Source of the DNA: Allomuricauda sp. CAU 1633
Lineage (GTDB): Bacteria > Bacteroidota > Bacteroidia > Flavobacteriales > Flavobacteriaceae
Reading direction: 5' to 3'
Assembly (NCBI RefSeq): GCF_017313225.1
Contig: NZ_JAFLNE010000003.1
Span: 124,001 to 188,000, forward strand
Length of the DNA stretch: 64,000 nucleotides
This document shows positions 36,205 through 43,409 of this stretch, piece by piece. Made by a program: the position numbers and the translations under genes. Position 1 is the first letter of the stretch; every line of letters starts with the position of its first letter. A model generated the notes under the pieces. That model did no database searches. It saw only the letters and a program-made list of their open reading frames with translations, and was not told the DNA's origin.

Positions 36205-36929
36205 TTCACGGATACTGAAAGTGAATCATTTAGAAAAAAAGGCACCTCATATGTGGTATCACTGAGCAAATCGATATGGCGCATCAAAATTTCCTCTTGA
36301 TCTAATACCGTTTGGGTCACACTAAAGGTTTTTAGACCTGTTTCCCGATCAATGATAAAACCATTTTCAAAATCTTTATGGTTATTGGAATGGAAATCCA
36401 CAACGTCCTTGGCTTCAATGTGCTCTTTTTTCCTCAGAAATGAATCGAACAAAGAGGCCCTCTTGGCAATTACATCATCAGTATACAAAGTAACAGAAGA
36501 CCAAATATGATCTTTTGCTTTGTCCAGAGGGGTAAAATATTTTTGGTTGCCATCCCACCTGAACTCCAATAAACTTCCGTTGAGCAATATAAGGGTGAAG
36601 GGCTCAATATTGTATAAATCCATTTGTTGAAGAGTCGTTTCTGGATGAAGTGAGCTAATCACATCCAATAACACCAATCCCCTGCTTTTCACATAACTTC
36701 CTTTGGATTGATGCCGCACATACGCACCGTTCAACAAGACGGAGACCACCCCAAGCTCATTAATGGCAAACCATGTGCCACCCGCTTTAGGATCTTTGGG
36801 AAACAACACTTTTACATCATTAATGGTTTTTTCCTGAGGTTGATACGCCAAAGGACGGGAAACATGTTCATCCCGATTGGAGGTGATGTAATAACGATTA
36901 TTTCGAGAAATAAAACTTACTGTGCACAT
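36201..36929 (-). CDS. NRDE/TANGO2-family protein
   Basis: A 242-residue protein that starts MCTVSF and has the SNRDEHVSRP motif near residue 18, the defining NRDE signature. The family has an N-terminal Cys after the start Met and an Ntn-hydrolase-like fold; in animals TANGO2 and relatives have been linked to haem handling, but the bacterial role is not settled. WFAINELGVVSVLLNGAY and LVLLDVISS fit the family. It overlaps both neighbours (13 bases with the DinB gene, 4 with the ATP-grasp gene), so the three are one operon. Confidence 0.88.
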   Translation of the reverse strand: MCTVSFISRNNRYYITSNRDEHVSRPLAYQPQEKTINDVKVLFPKDPKAGGTWFAINELGVVSVLLNGAYVRHQSKGSYVKSRGLVLLDVISSLHPETTLQQMDLYNIEPFTLILLNGSLLEFRWDGNQKYFTPLDKAKDHIWSSVTLYTDDVIAKRASLFDSFLRKKEHIEAKDVVDFHSNNHKDFENGFIIDRETGLKTFSVTQTVLDQEEILMRHIDLLSDTTYEVPFFLNDSLSVSVK

Positions 36930-37402
36930 GCCTGTCGGTGTTGCATGGTGGACGGGGCCACACCAAAGGATTCTGGAAGTTGAAGAGTCGTAAAATGTTC
37001 AATCCCCACTTTTATTAGAGCCTGATGGTGTATGGTATGTTCCAAGTTATACATTACCTCACGAAAATAATTGGACTCCAAGCATGTTTCCGAATCGCCC
37101 AACTCATAGGTAACCTTAACGGGTTTGTTGGGCCGCTCCAATTGGGTTTGTATCAATTTCAACTGTTCAATGGCATAGGGCAGTTCATTCTCAATCCTAT
37201 GGTTACGTTCCCTACTATCGTAAGATACATTCGCATTGTCATACCCGTGGATCAAACAAAGATAAAGTTCAATAATGTGTCGGGTATGCTGGCCAATGCT
37301 GGAATTGGAAAGCACTTTGCATGACTGGGCGTAGCACTCCTGTGGAAGTTGTAAGAGAATTTGCATAAACTGCTCAAGGGTATCTATGGAAGATTTGAAC
37401 AT
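36917..37402 (-). CDS. DinB-family (bacillithiol transferase-like) protein
   Basis: A 161-residue four-helix-bundle protein of the DinB/YfiT superfamily. Three metal-ligand histidines fit the family: HTRHIIE near residue 38 and HTIHHQALIKVG near 128. Members include bacillithiol S-transferases and mycothiol-dependent enzymes, but many are uncharacterised. First gene of the overlapping DinB-NRDE-ATP-grasp operon; its last codons overlap the NRDE start. Confidence 0.8.
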   Translation of the reverse strand: MFKSSIDTLEQFMQILLQLPQECYAQSCKVLSNSSIGQHTRHIIELYLCLIHGYDNANVSYDSRERNHRIENELPYAIEQLKLIQTQLERPNKPVKVTYELGDSETCLESNYFREVMYNLEHTIHHQALIKVGIEHFTTLQLPESFGVAPSTMQHRQACAQ

Positions 37403-37541
37403 GATGATTACAATGTTTTATAGTTAAGTTGTTTTTTGACCAATATGATCATAAGATAGAAAGAAAATCCAAAACAGGGACATTAAATCCGTAGACTCAA
37501 AATATCCATATAGGTTGAATTTGAACACATTTGAAATACTA

Positions 37542-37985
37542 CTAATGTTTAATTTTTTTCCAATTCATATCGGCTTTGGCCCTTAATTCATTAGTCGATT
37601 CGTTGCGCCAAAGTTCCAGTGTATTGGTTCTTCCTGCGTTGTAGAAAAGGTACAATTTACCGTCCTTAATTTCATACGTTTCTGGGTTTATGCTCACCTT
37701 TTTACTTGAAACAGCTACCGCATAGGCACAGTAACCTCCATATTGGGGGATATATTTTTCAGGATTTGCTTTAAATTCTGCCAAATGTTCCTGATTGGAA
37801 AATTTATAATTGATACCATCATATTTCGTGGAAATTTCCTTGAGTCCTTCTTGGGGTTTACCCTCAAAATAAGAAACTACATCATAACCATTGGCAGCGT
37901 ATCCCCGTTTGGTATTATAATCTATGGACTGCGCTTGAAGAACAGTGCTAACAATTAAAAAAAGTACCAATATTCTCTTTTTCAT
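37542..37985 (-). CDS. Exported YHS-domain protein
   Basis: A 147-residue secreted protein with signal peptide (ILVLFLIVSTVLQAQ). The YHS core reads GYDVVSYFEGKPQEG and ISTKYDGINYKFSNQEHLAEF with YGGYCAYAVA; the short Cys/His pattern of the YHS domain suggests metal binding, with the single Cys in GGYCAYA. Function is unknown. ATG 37985 was preferred to a TTG two codons upstream. It stands alone with 139 bases before the DinB start and 200 bases to the divergent epimerase; these gaps hold no clear feature. Confidence 0.8.
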   Translation of the reverse strand: MKKRILVLFLIVSTVLQAQSIDYNTKRGYAANGYDVVSYFEGKPQEGLKEISTKYDGINYKFSNQEHLAEFKANPEKYIPQYGGYCAYAVAVSSKKVSINPETYEIKDGKLYLFYNAGRTNTLELWRNESTNELRAKADMNWKKIKH

Positions 37986-38154
37986 GTGCAACGATTAAAA
38001 TTTTCATGCAAGATATCCATCAGATAGTTCGTGGATTTCCGGTTTTTAGTCCAAACAGAAACCACTTCCTTTCAAAAGGAATCCGAAATTTTTCACTTTT
38101 TAATCCAATTGTTTGAGAATTCTTCGGCCAATTCCTAAAATATTGAGATTATTC

Positions 38155-38162
38155 TATCTTTA
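38155..38162 (+). promoter_or_regulatory. -7-like box (TATCTTTA) for the AGE epimerase
   Basis: One base from TAnnTTTG, 23 bases before the ATG at 38186. No -33 TTG at the proper distance. Confidence 0.35.
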
Positions 38163-38185
38163 GTGTGCACATATCTATCATAACC

Positions 38186-39541
38186 ATGAAACATAGCTGG
38201 ACACTTTCATTTTTCTTCATTGCACTGCTCATTGGATGTTCCACAAAAGAGAAAAAAAATACTTCTAACAACGACCTTATTACAGCTCTTGAAACCGCTG
38301 CCTATGAGCAACTGTTGGATAAATGGTACCCTTTGGCCGTGGACACGGTTGACGGTGGCTTTTATAGCGAACTTACGTATGATTTTAAGGTAGGTGAAAA
38401 TCAGAATAAAATGATCGTTACCCAAGCCAGGCACGTTTGGACCAATGCCGTGGCCGCTGAGTACAACCCTGAACGAAAAGAAGAGTACCTTACTAATGCC
38501 GAACATGGATTCCGATTTTTACGGGACCACATGTGGGATGAAATCAATGGAGGGTTCCACAACCTGGTTACCAAGGAAGGTGAACCCTTGGAAGGTAGCA
38601 AAACAGCGTATGGAAATTCTTTTGCCATATACGGACTGGCGGCCTACTACCATGCCTCTAAAAATGAAGAAGCCCTGGATTTGGCCAAAAAAACCTTCAA
38701 CTGGTTGGAAAAAGGAAGTCATGATAGCATCCACAAAGGCTATTATCAAACCCTAAATATTGATGGAACACCAGTTGAACGTACAGCAAATACAGTCACA
38801 AGCTCCAATATAGGCTACAAAGATTACAACAGTTCCATTCACTTGTTGGAGGCCTTGACCATGCTTTATGAGGTTTGGCCCGATGCTATTGTGGAAGAGC
38901 GGGTCAAGGAAATGTTGACTTTGATTCGCGATACCTTTACCACCGAAAAAGGCTATATGAACCTCTATTTTGAAGGGGATTGGACCCATGTATCCTTTAA
39001 AGATGCACCAAAGGATACCATATCGGCCCATTATTATCAGGACCATGTCACTTTCGGGCATGATGTGGAAACGGCATTTTTGATGTTGGAAGCCTCAGAG
39101 GTTCTCGACAATTGGCAGTTTGATGAAACCCTGATTAAAGGCAAAAAAATGGTGGACCATTCCTTAGAAAATGGATGGGACAACGACCTTGGTGGTTTCT
39201 ATGATGGCGGCTATTATTTTAAAGATGAAGATTCCATCACCATTGTAAATCACCATAAAAATTGGTGGACCCAAGCCGAAGGACTGAACAGTTTATTGTT
39301 AATGGACTCCTATTTTCCGAATGATTCATTGAAATATAGGGCTCATTTCGACAAGCTTTGGGAATACACCAACACTTATCTCATGGACAAAGAACACGGA
39401 GGCTGGTACTCATGGGGATTGGATACCCGGCCAGAAACCAAAAACAATCCTAAGGGTAATATTTGGAAAAGTGCCTACCATAACTACCGAGCCTTGTCCA
39501 CTTGTATAGAAACTTTAAAAGAAGGCACAAAAGTTAAGTAG
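38186..39541 (+). CDS. Lipoprotein AGE-family epimerase (N-acylglucosamine/cellobiose 2-epimerase-like)
   Basis: A 451-residue (alpha/alpha)6-barrel of the AGE superfamily. Landmarks are WYPLAVDTVDGGFYSELTYD, TQARHVWTNAVAA, ISAHYYQDHVTFGHDVETAFLMLEA and NHHKNWWTQAEGLNSLLLM, with the conserved catalytic-type His residues in GHDVE and KNWWTQAE. The N terminus is a lipoprotein signal ending LLIGC, so the enzyme would sit in the cell envelope, unlike the usual cytoplasmic epimerases. Known relatives epimerise cellobiose, mannobiose or mannose at C2. Start at 38186 begins the signal peptide. Confidence 0.85.
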   Translation: MKHSWTLSFFFIALLIGCSTKEKKNTSNNDLITALETAAYEQLLDKWYPLAVDTVDGGFYSELTYDFKVGENQNKMIVTQARHVWTNAVAAEYNPERKEEYLTNAEHGFRFLRDHMWDEINGGFHNLVTKEGEPLEGSKTAYGNSFAIYGLAAYYHASKNEEALDLAKKTFNWLEKGSHDSIHKGYYQTLNIDGTPVERTANTVTSSNIGYKDYNSSIHLLEALTMLYEVWPDAIVEERVKEMLTLIRDTFTTEKGYMNLYFEGDWTHVSFKDAPKDTISAHYYQDHVTFGHDVETAFLMLEASEVLDNWQFDETLIKGKKMVDHSLENGWDNDLGGFYDGGYYFKDEDSITIVNHHKNWWTQAEGLNSLLLMDSYFPNDSLKYRAHFDKLWEYTNTYLMDKEHGGWYSWGLDTRPETKNNPKGNIWKSAYHNYRALSTCIETLKEGTKVK

Positions 39542-39558
39542 TTTTCCGATAATTTTCC

Positions 39559-39580
39559 TTTAATCCAATACTGGATTAAA
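39559..39580. promoter_or_regulatory. Perfect inverted repeat in the arsR promoter region
   Basis: TTTAATCCA and TGGATTAAA are perfect 9-base inverted arms with a 4-base spacer, directly upstream of the ArsR-like site at 39582. It could be an operator or, with its AT-rich stem, part of a terminator for the preceding gene, but no T-run follows. Confidence 0.5.
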
Positions 39581-39581
39581 T

Positions 39582-39604
39582 ATTAATCGTAATATTGCAA
39601 TAAA
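39582..39604 (+). promoter_or_regulatory. ArsR-like operator, copy 1, before arsR
   Basis: ATTAATCGTAATATTGCAAT with AAA after it matches a second copy at 39962-39984 in 20 of 23 positions. The core ATCG..TATTGCrAT has the dyad form seen in ArsR/SmtB operators. It overlaps a TAATATTG box one base from the -7 consensus, 10 bases before the ATG, as expected for repression. Confidence 0.6.
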
Positions 39605-39613
39605 TTGATAAAT

Positions 39614-39946
39614 ATGGGATTGGCCAAAACCGAAATCTTTACCGACAATCAAAATGAGCTTGCACTCATTGGTAAGGTATTTGCCCATCCAGCCAGAGTA
39701 GCCATCTTGCAGCACCTTTTTAAGGTTCAGTCGTGTGTTTGTGGTGATCTAGTCGATGAGATTGGACTGGCTCAACCTACAGTTTCACAGCACCTTAAAG
39801 AGCTGAGAAATATGGGATTGATAAAAGGTGATGTTGAAGGAACCAGTGTCTGCTATTGTGTTAATATGGAAAACTGGAACAATATGAAGGAGAAGTTCAA
39901 AACTTTTCTAGATCAGCAAGTTTCGTTGGATGAAGAATGCTGTTAG
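39614..39946 (+). CDS. ArsR/SmtB-family metalloregulator
   Basis: A 110-residue winged-helix repressor. The recognition helix region reads VCGDLVDEIGLAQPTVSQHLKELRNMGLI, and HPARVAILQHL precedes it; the SCVCGDL box carries two Cys of the type that bind As(III) or Cd(II) in helix alpha3, and the protein ends in ECC. It probably releases its DNA site when it binds a soft metal or metalloid. ATG 39614 was preferred to a TTG three codons upstream. The two operator-like repeats flank the gene. Confidence 0.88.
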   Translation: MGLAKTEIFTDNQNELALIGKVFAHPARVAILQHLFKVQSCVCGDLVDEIGLAQPTVSQHLKELRNMGLIKGDVEGTSVCYCVNMENWNNMKEKFKTFLDQQVSLDEECC

Positions 39947-39961
39947 TATTTTTTTGATTTC

Positions 39962-39984
39962 ATTAATCGTTTTATTGCGATAAA
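39962..39984 (+). promoter_or_regulatory. ArsR-like operator, copy 2, before the exported protein gene
   Basis: Same 23-base motif as at 39582 with three changes (core ATCGTTTTATTGCGAT, a better dyad with ATCG/CGAT ends). It lies 15 bases after the arsR stop and 29 bases before the next ATG, so the downstream gene probably has its own ArsR-controlled promoter. Confidence 0.6.
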
Positions 39985-40013
39985 ATAATATATCAACAAT
40001 TAAAAAGAAGAAA

Positions 40014-40649
40014 ATGAAAACTAAATTAATCCGTGCACTGGCAGTTATGCTGCTTTGCCTTCCGCTAACCGTGATGTCCCAAGAACTAAGGGGAAAAATT
40101 AAAAAATCTATTGAAAAACAAATCGAAACATTTCCAGAAATTTCGGAAAACAAAACTATGGTATTGAATCAGTTGGCTTCCAGAATGGCATCCAATATGG
40201 ACAAAGAGAATTATACTGTGGCCTTTATCGATCAGGCTAACAGTGAAATAAGCCAACTAGCCATGATATGGCTTACCACTGGTCTCATTTATTACAATCT
40301 TAATGAAAGCTTCTCTATTGAATCCGCAGGGGTGAAGGGTTCAGAGCAACCCATAAATCTCTCAGAATTGGAAACTCACGGCTTTAAGGTTAAAAATGAA
40401 AAGGACATCAGAATAAACACCATCAATGTAAAGTACGGTAGCGGGTTTTGGGAAGTTGAGCGAAAAAATATTGACTCTTTAAACTTGGATGATGACAACA
40501 GCATAAAAGTCTACGTTGAAGATGGTTTGACCAATCAAAATGCTGAAGTATTATTTGAGAACCGTGAAGCCATTGCCCGCGAAATGCTTTATGTAGCCGC
40601 CCAGGTAAATGCCATCGTAAAAGCTAAAATGAGTAACCTTTTAAACTAG
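40014..40649 (+). CDS. Exported, catalytically degenerate LMW-phosphatase/arsenate-reductase-like protein
   Basis: A 211-residue protein with signal peptide (LAVMLLCLPLTVMSQ). Its body aligns by eye with the flavobacterial arsenate-reductase-like protein tyrosine phosphatases encoded in arsR operons: ISENKTMVLNQL matches their N-terminal helix, and FIDQANSEISQLAMIW stands where they have FICTHNSRRSHLSQIW. Thus the catalytic Cys is Asp (D73) and the P-loop Arg is Ile (I79). ESAG...NLSELETHGFKV and the C-terminal EAIAREMLYVA also match. I infer a secreted pseudoenzyme, perhaps a binding protein, co-regulated with arsR. Homology is from memory and needs a profile search. Confidence 0.55.
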   Translation: MKTKLIRALAVMLLCLPLTVMSQELRGKIKKSIEKQIETFPEISENKTMVLNQLASRMASNMDKENYTVAFIDQANSEISQLAMIWLTTGLIYYNLNESFSIESAGVKGSEQPINLSELETHGFKVKNEKDIRINTINVKYGSGFWEVERKNIDSLNLDDDNSIKVYVEDGLTNQNAEVLFENREAIAREMLYVAAQVNAIVKAKMSNLLN

Positions 40650-40681
40650 GATACTTTATCTCAAAGGAATTAAAAAAAAAG

Positions 40682-40716
40682 AAAAAGCCCCGCAACAATT
40701 GTTGCGGGGCTTTTTC
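40682..40716. terminator. Strong bidirectional terminator
   Basis: GCCCCGCAAC and GTTGCGGGGC form a perfect 10-pair stem around AATT with A- and T-runs on both sides. It can end both the exported protein transcript (plus) and the tRNA-Arg/yqeY transcript (minus). Confidence 0.95.
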
Positions 40717-40722
40717 TTCTAG

Positions 40723-40796
40723 TGACCGCGGAAGGATTCGAACCCTCAACCCTCAGAGCCGAAATCTGATATTCTATCCAGTTGAACTACGCGGCC
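40723..40796 (-). tRNA. tRNA-Arg(UCG)
   Basis: Read on the minus strand, GGCCGCG pairs with CGCGGTC as the acceptor stem with discriminator A. The anticodon stem TCAGA/TCTGA encloses the loop TTTCGGC, giving anticodon UCG (Arg, CGA and other CGN codons). The T loop GGTTCGAATCC is standard. It is 74 bases long and CCA is not encoded. It lies 11 bases downstream of yqeY on the same strand. Confidence 0.95.
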
Positions 40797-40807
40797 TTAA
40801 ATATTAT

Positions 40808-41257
40808 TTATGAACTCAATTTTGCTTTTACGATACTGGAAATGGTCTTCCCATCGGCCTGCCCTGCCAATTCTTTGGAGACAATGCCCATGACCTTTCC
40901 CATATCCTGCATTCCAGAAGCACCAATGGAATCGATGGTCTGCACCACAACTTTTTCAATCTCTTGTTCTGAAAGCTGCTCTGGCAAAAACTTTTCAATG
41001 ACCGCCACTTGGGCCAATTCAGGTTCAGCCAAATCTTCACGGCCTTGCTGTTGATAAATGGTCGCACTGTCCTTACGCTGTTTTACCAGCTTTTGAACCA
41101 GCTTAATTTCATCTTCTTCTGACAGTTCAGTACCGACTTTTTCCGTTTTTGCCAACAAAATAGCGGATTTGATCGCTCGCAATGATTCCAAGGCAACCGT
41201 GTCCTTAGCCTTCATTGCGGCTTTCATTTCCGTCATTACTTTTTCCTGCAAATCCAT
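40808..41257 (-). CDS. yqeY: GatB/YqeY domain-containing protein
   Basis: A 149-residue helical protein homologous to the tail domain of GatB, the tRNA-dependent amidotransferase subunit. The family pattern is clear: MKAAMKAKDTVALESLRAIKSAI, KRKDSATIYQQQGREDLAE-type stretch, FLPEQLSEQEIEKVV and the glycine-rich GASGMQDMGKVMGIV near the C terminus. It may bind tRNA; its cellular role is unclear. Its position after ftsZ is common in flavobacteria, but a terminator separates them here. Confidence 0.92.
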   Translation of the reverse strand: MDLQEKVMTEMKAAMKAKDTVALESLRAIKSAILLAKTEKVGTELSEEDEIKLVQKLVKQRKDSATIYQQQGREDLAEPELAQVAVIEKFLPEQLSEQEIEKVVVQTIDSIGASGMQDMGKVMGIVSKELAGQADGKTISSIVKAKLSS

Positions 41258-41280
41258 TTCTGAATATTTTGGGCTGCGAA

Positions 41281-41320
41281 GATAAAAAATAAACCCGAAA
41301 GTCTCTTAACTATCGGGCTT
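41281..41320 (-). terminator. Terminator after ftsZ
   Basis: On the minus strand AGCCCGA pairs with TCGGGTT (one G-T pair) across a loop of about 15 bases, followed by TATTTTTTATC. It would end the dcw transcript just after ftsZ and before yqeY. Confidence 0.6.
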
Positions 41321-41359
41321 ATGCTTTCCATTAAAAAATGGATTTCAATTTAAACACTA

Positions 41360-43363
41360 CTAATCAACATTATCGTGCAAAAAAGAGTTATTGGAACGCA
41401 ACTGCAAATCATCATTGCTGTCCTCACTCAATGTGGTCCTAGATACTTTTTGCTCCTTGGGAACGTCGTTTAAATCCACTCCCTGGCGTTTGTATGCAGG
41501 CTGCTTTTCTATCTCGTCTATGCTGTTCCTATTATTTTGGAACTTGTAGTTGAAATTTTTCAATTTTTTGCGACGCTCATCGGCACGCTCTTTCAATAAT
41601 TCACTGATGGAACTGTTAAAAGGATCCACACTATTGGAATTTCCTTCACCCTCGTTGGACGCTTCCATTCTGATAGTCTTCTTTTCAAACACCAACTCAT
41701 TCTCCACCAATTTGGGCTCATGGGTCTCTGCCTTTGACTTAGCCCCGGTGAGTTTGTTCTCCAACTCCATGTACTCTTCCAAATTGTAGCGGGTTTCACC
41801 CTCCTTCTTGTATTCCAAAACGGGCTTGACCTCTACATATTCGTTGACTTTTACATCTCCAATACCATCATCCAAATTAAAGGTAACCGTATGCTCCTTT
41901 TCGTCTTCTTCCTCTACTTCTACTTCGCTATTCAAAGGCATATCAAAGCTCAAAGTAAACTGGTCTTCCTTGGCTGTTGGCGAAACCACTTCGGGGTCAA
42001 TCACCTCAATATCGTTAATGATTTTCTTTGCTTCTATAATGATGAAATCATCCTCTACATTCTCTGGAACCACCTCCTCATAAAACACATTGAAGTTTCG
42101 GATATAGCTGGTTGTAGGGATTAAATCGGACTCTGGTTCTTCCATTTTTGAAGGCTCCACCTTTGCTTTAGGCTTAATTTCATCGACATCCTCCTCTGGA
42201 GTTTCCAAAGTGTGTTTTACAATAGTAGGCTCCTGGGGTTGTTGAACCGGCTCTTCTTTTTCAATTTTCACCTCCTGTACGGATGTAGCCTCTGGGGTCA
42301 AATCCTGCTCAGCAGTCTGTTCGTCCTCCAAAGTGTAAAACACTTTTTTGGATTCGGTGTTGACAATGTCGTCCTGTTGGTCAACATTGAAACCGGTAGC
42401 GATAACCGTAACAGCAATGGCTTCGCCTAAACTTTCATCTTCGCCCACACCCATGATGATGTTGGCGCCATGACCAGCCTCAATTTGAATGTGATCATTG
42501 ATTTCTCCAATCTCATCAATCGTAATTTCCTGCGAGCCGGAAACAATCAGTAACAGCACATTCTTCGCTCCATTGATTTTGTTATCGTTCAATAAGGGTG
42601 AATCCAAGGCCTTCATGATGGCTTCGTTGGCTCTGGCAGAACCTGAAGCAGTCGCAGAACCCATAATGGCTGTGCCACTATTGGAAAGTACCGTTTTGGC
42701 ATCCCGGAGGTCAATATTTTGTGTATAGTGGTGTGTAATTACCTCTGCTATCCCCCTTGCTGCAGTGGCCAAAACTTCATCCGCTTTGGAGAATCCGGCT
42801 TTAAACCCAAGATTACCGTAAACTTCCCGTAGTTTGTTGTTGTTAATAACAATCAGCGAATCCACATTGGCACGCAATTTTTCTATCCCCAATTGTGCCT
42901 GTTTGTTCCGCATGGCCCCTTCAAACTGAAAGGGAATGGTAACAATCCCCACGGTAAGCACATCCATTTCCTTGGCAAGCTTAGCAATTACAGGAGCCGC
43001 TCCTGTACCTGTTCCACCGCCCATACCCGCAGTAATAAAGGCCATTTTGGTAGTGTGCTCCAACATACCTTTAATGTCTTCCATGCTTTCCAAAGCGGCC
43101 TGTTCCCCAATCTCAGGGTTTGCTCCTGCACCAAGTCCCTCTGTCAAGGAAACCCCTAACTGGATTTTATTGGGCACTGAACTGTTTTGCAGGGCTTGCG
43201 CGTCTGTATTGCAGATGACGAAGTCCACTCCATTTATTCCTGCTTGGAACATGTGATTGATGGCATTGCTTCCTCCACCTCCAACTCCGATTACTTTTAT
43301 TACGTTGCTCTTGTTCTTGGGCAAATCAAAAGCGATGTTATCAAATTCGGCGTTCTTACTCAT
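41360..43363 (-). CDS. ftsZ: Cell division protein FtsZ with long C-terminal extension
   Basis: The tubulin-like GTPase that builds the division ring. The first 330 residues carry GVGGGGSNAINHM, the GTP loop GMGGGTGTGAAP and the T7 loop region NGAKNVLLLIVSG with DEIGEINDHI. FtsZ is usually near 380 residues; this one is 667 because of an acidic, disordered-looking linker from about 335 to 610. A C-terminal-peptide-like QPAYKRQGVDL lies near residue 621, not at the end: a further 35-residue tail ending NSFLHDNVD follows. Last gene of the dcw cluster, 46 bases after ftsA. Confidence 0.97.
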   Translation of the reverse strand: MSKNAEFDNIAFDLPKNKSNVIKVIGVGGGGSNAINHMFQAGINGVDFVICNTDAQALQNSSVPNKIQLGVSLTEGLGAGANPEIGEQAALESMEDIKGMLEHTTKMAFITAGMGGGTGTGAAPVIAKLAKEMDVLTVGIVTIPFQFEGAMRNKQAQLGIEKLRANVDSLIVINNNKLREVYGNLGFKAGFSKADEVLATAARGIAEVITHHYTQNIDLRDAKTVLSNSGTAIMGSATASGSARANEAIMKALDSPLLNDNKINGAKNVLLLIVSGSQEITIDEIGEINDHIQIEAGHGANIIMGVGEDESLGEAIAVTVIATGFNVDQQDDIVNTESKKVFYTLEDEQTAEQDLTPEATSVQEVKIEKEEPVQQPQEPTIVKHTLETPEEDVDEIKPKAKVEPSKMEEPESDLIPTTSYIRNFNVFYEEVVPENVEDDFIIIEAKKIINDIEVIDPEVVSPTAKEDQFTLSFDMPLNSEVEVEEEDEKEHTVTFNLDDGIGDVKVNEYVEVKPVLEYKKEGETRYNLEEYMELENKLTGAKSKAETHEPKLVENELVFEKKTIRMEASNEGEGNSNSVDPFNSSISELLKERADERRKKLKNFNYKFQNNRNSIDEIEKQPAYKRQGVDLNDVPKEQKVSRTTLSEDSNDDLQLRSNNSFLHDNVD

Positions 43364-43409
43364 AACGGTTGTGTTTCTTTTACGGGGTTATACTCTGCTT
43401 TGTATGGGG

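Noticed and set aside
36201..37402. DinB-NRDE-ATP-grasp genes as a RiPP biosynthesis locus
   Set aside because: No short precursor peptide, protease or transporter gene is adjacent, so the ATP-grasp alone does not support it.
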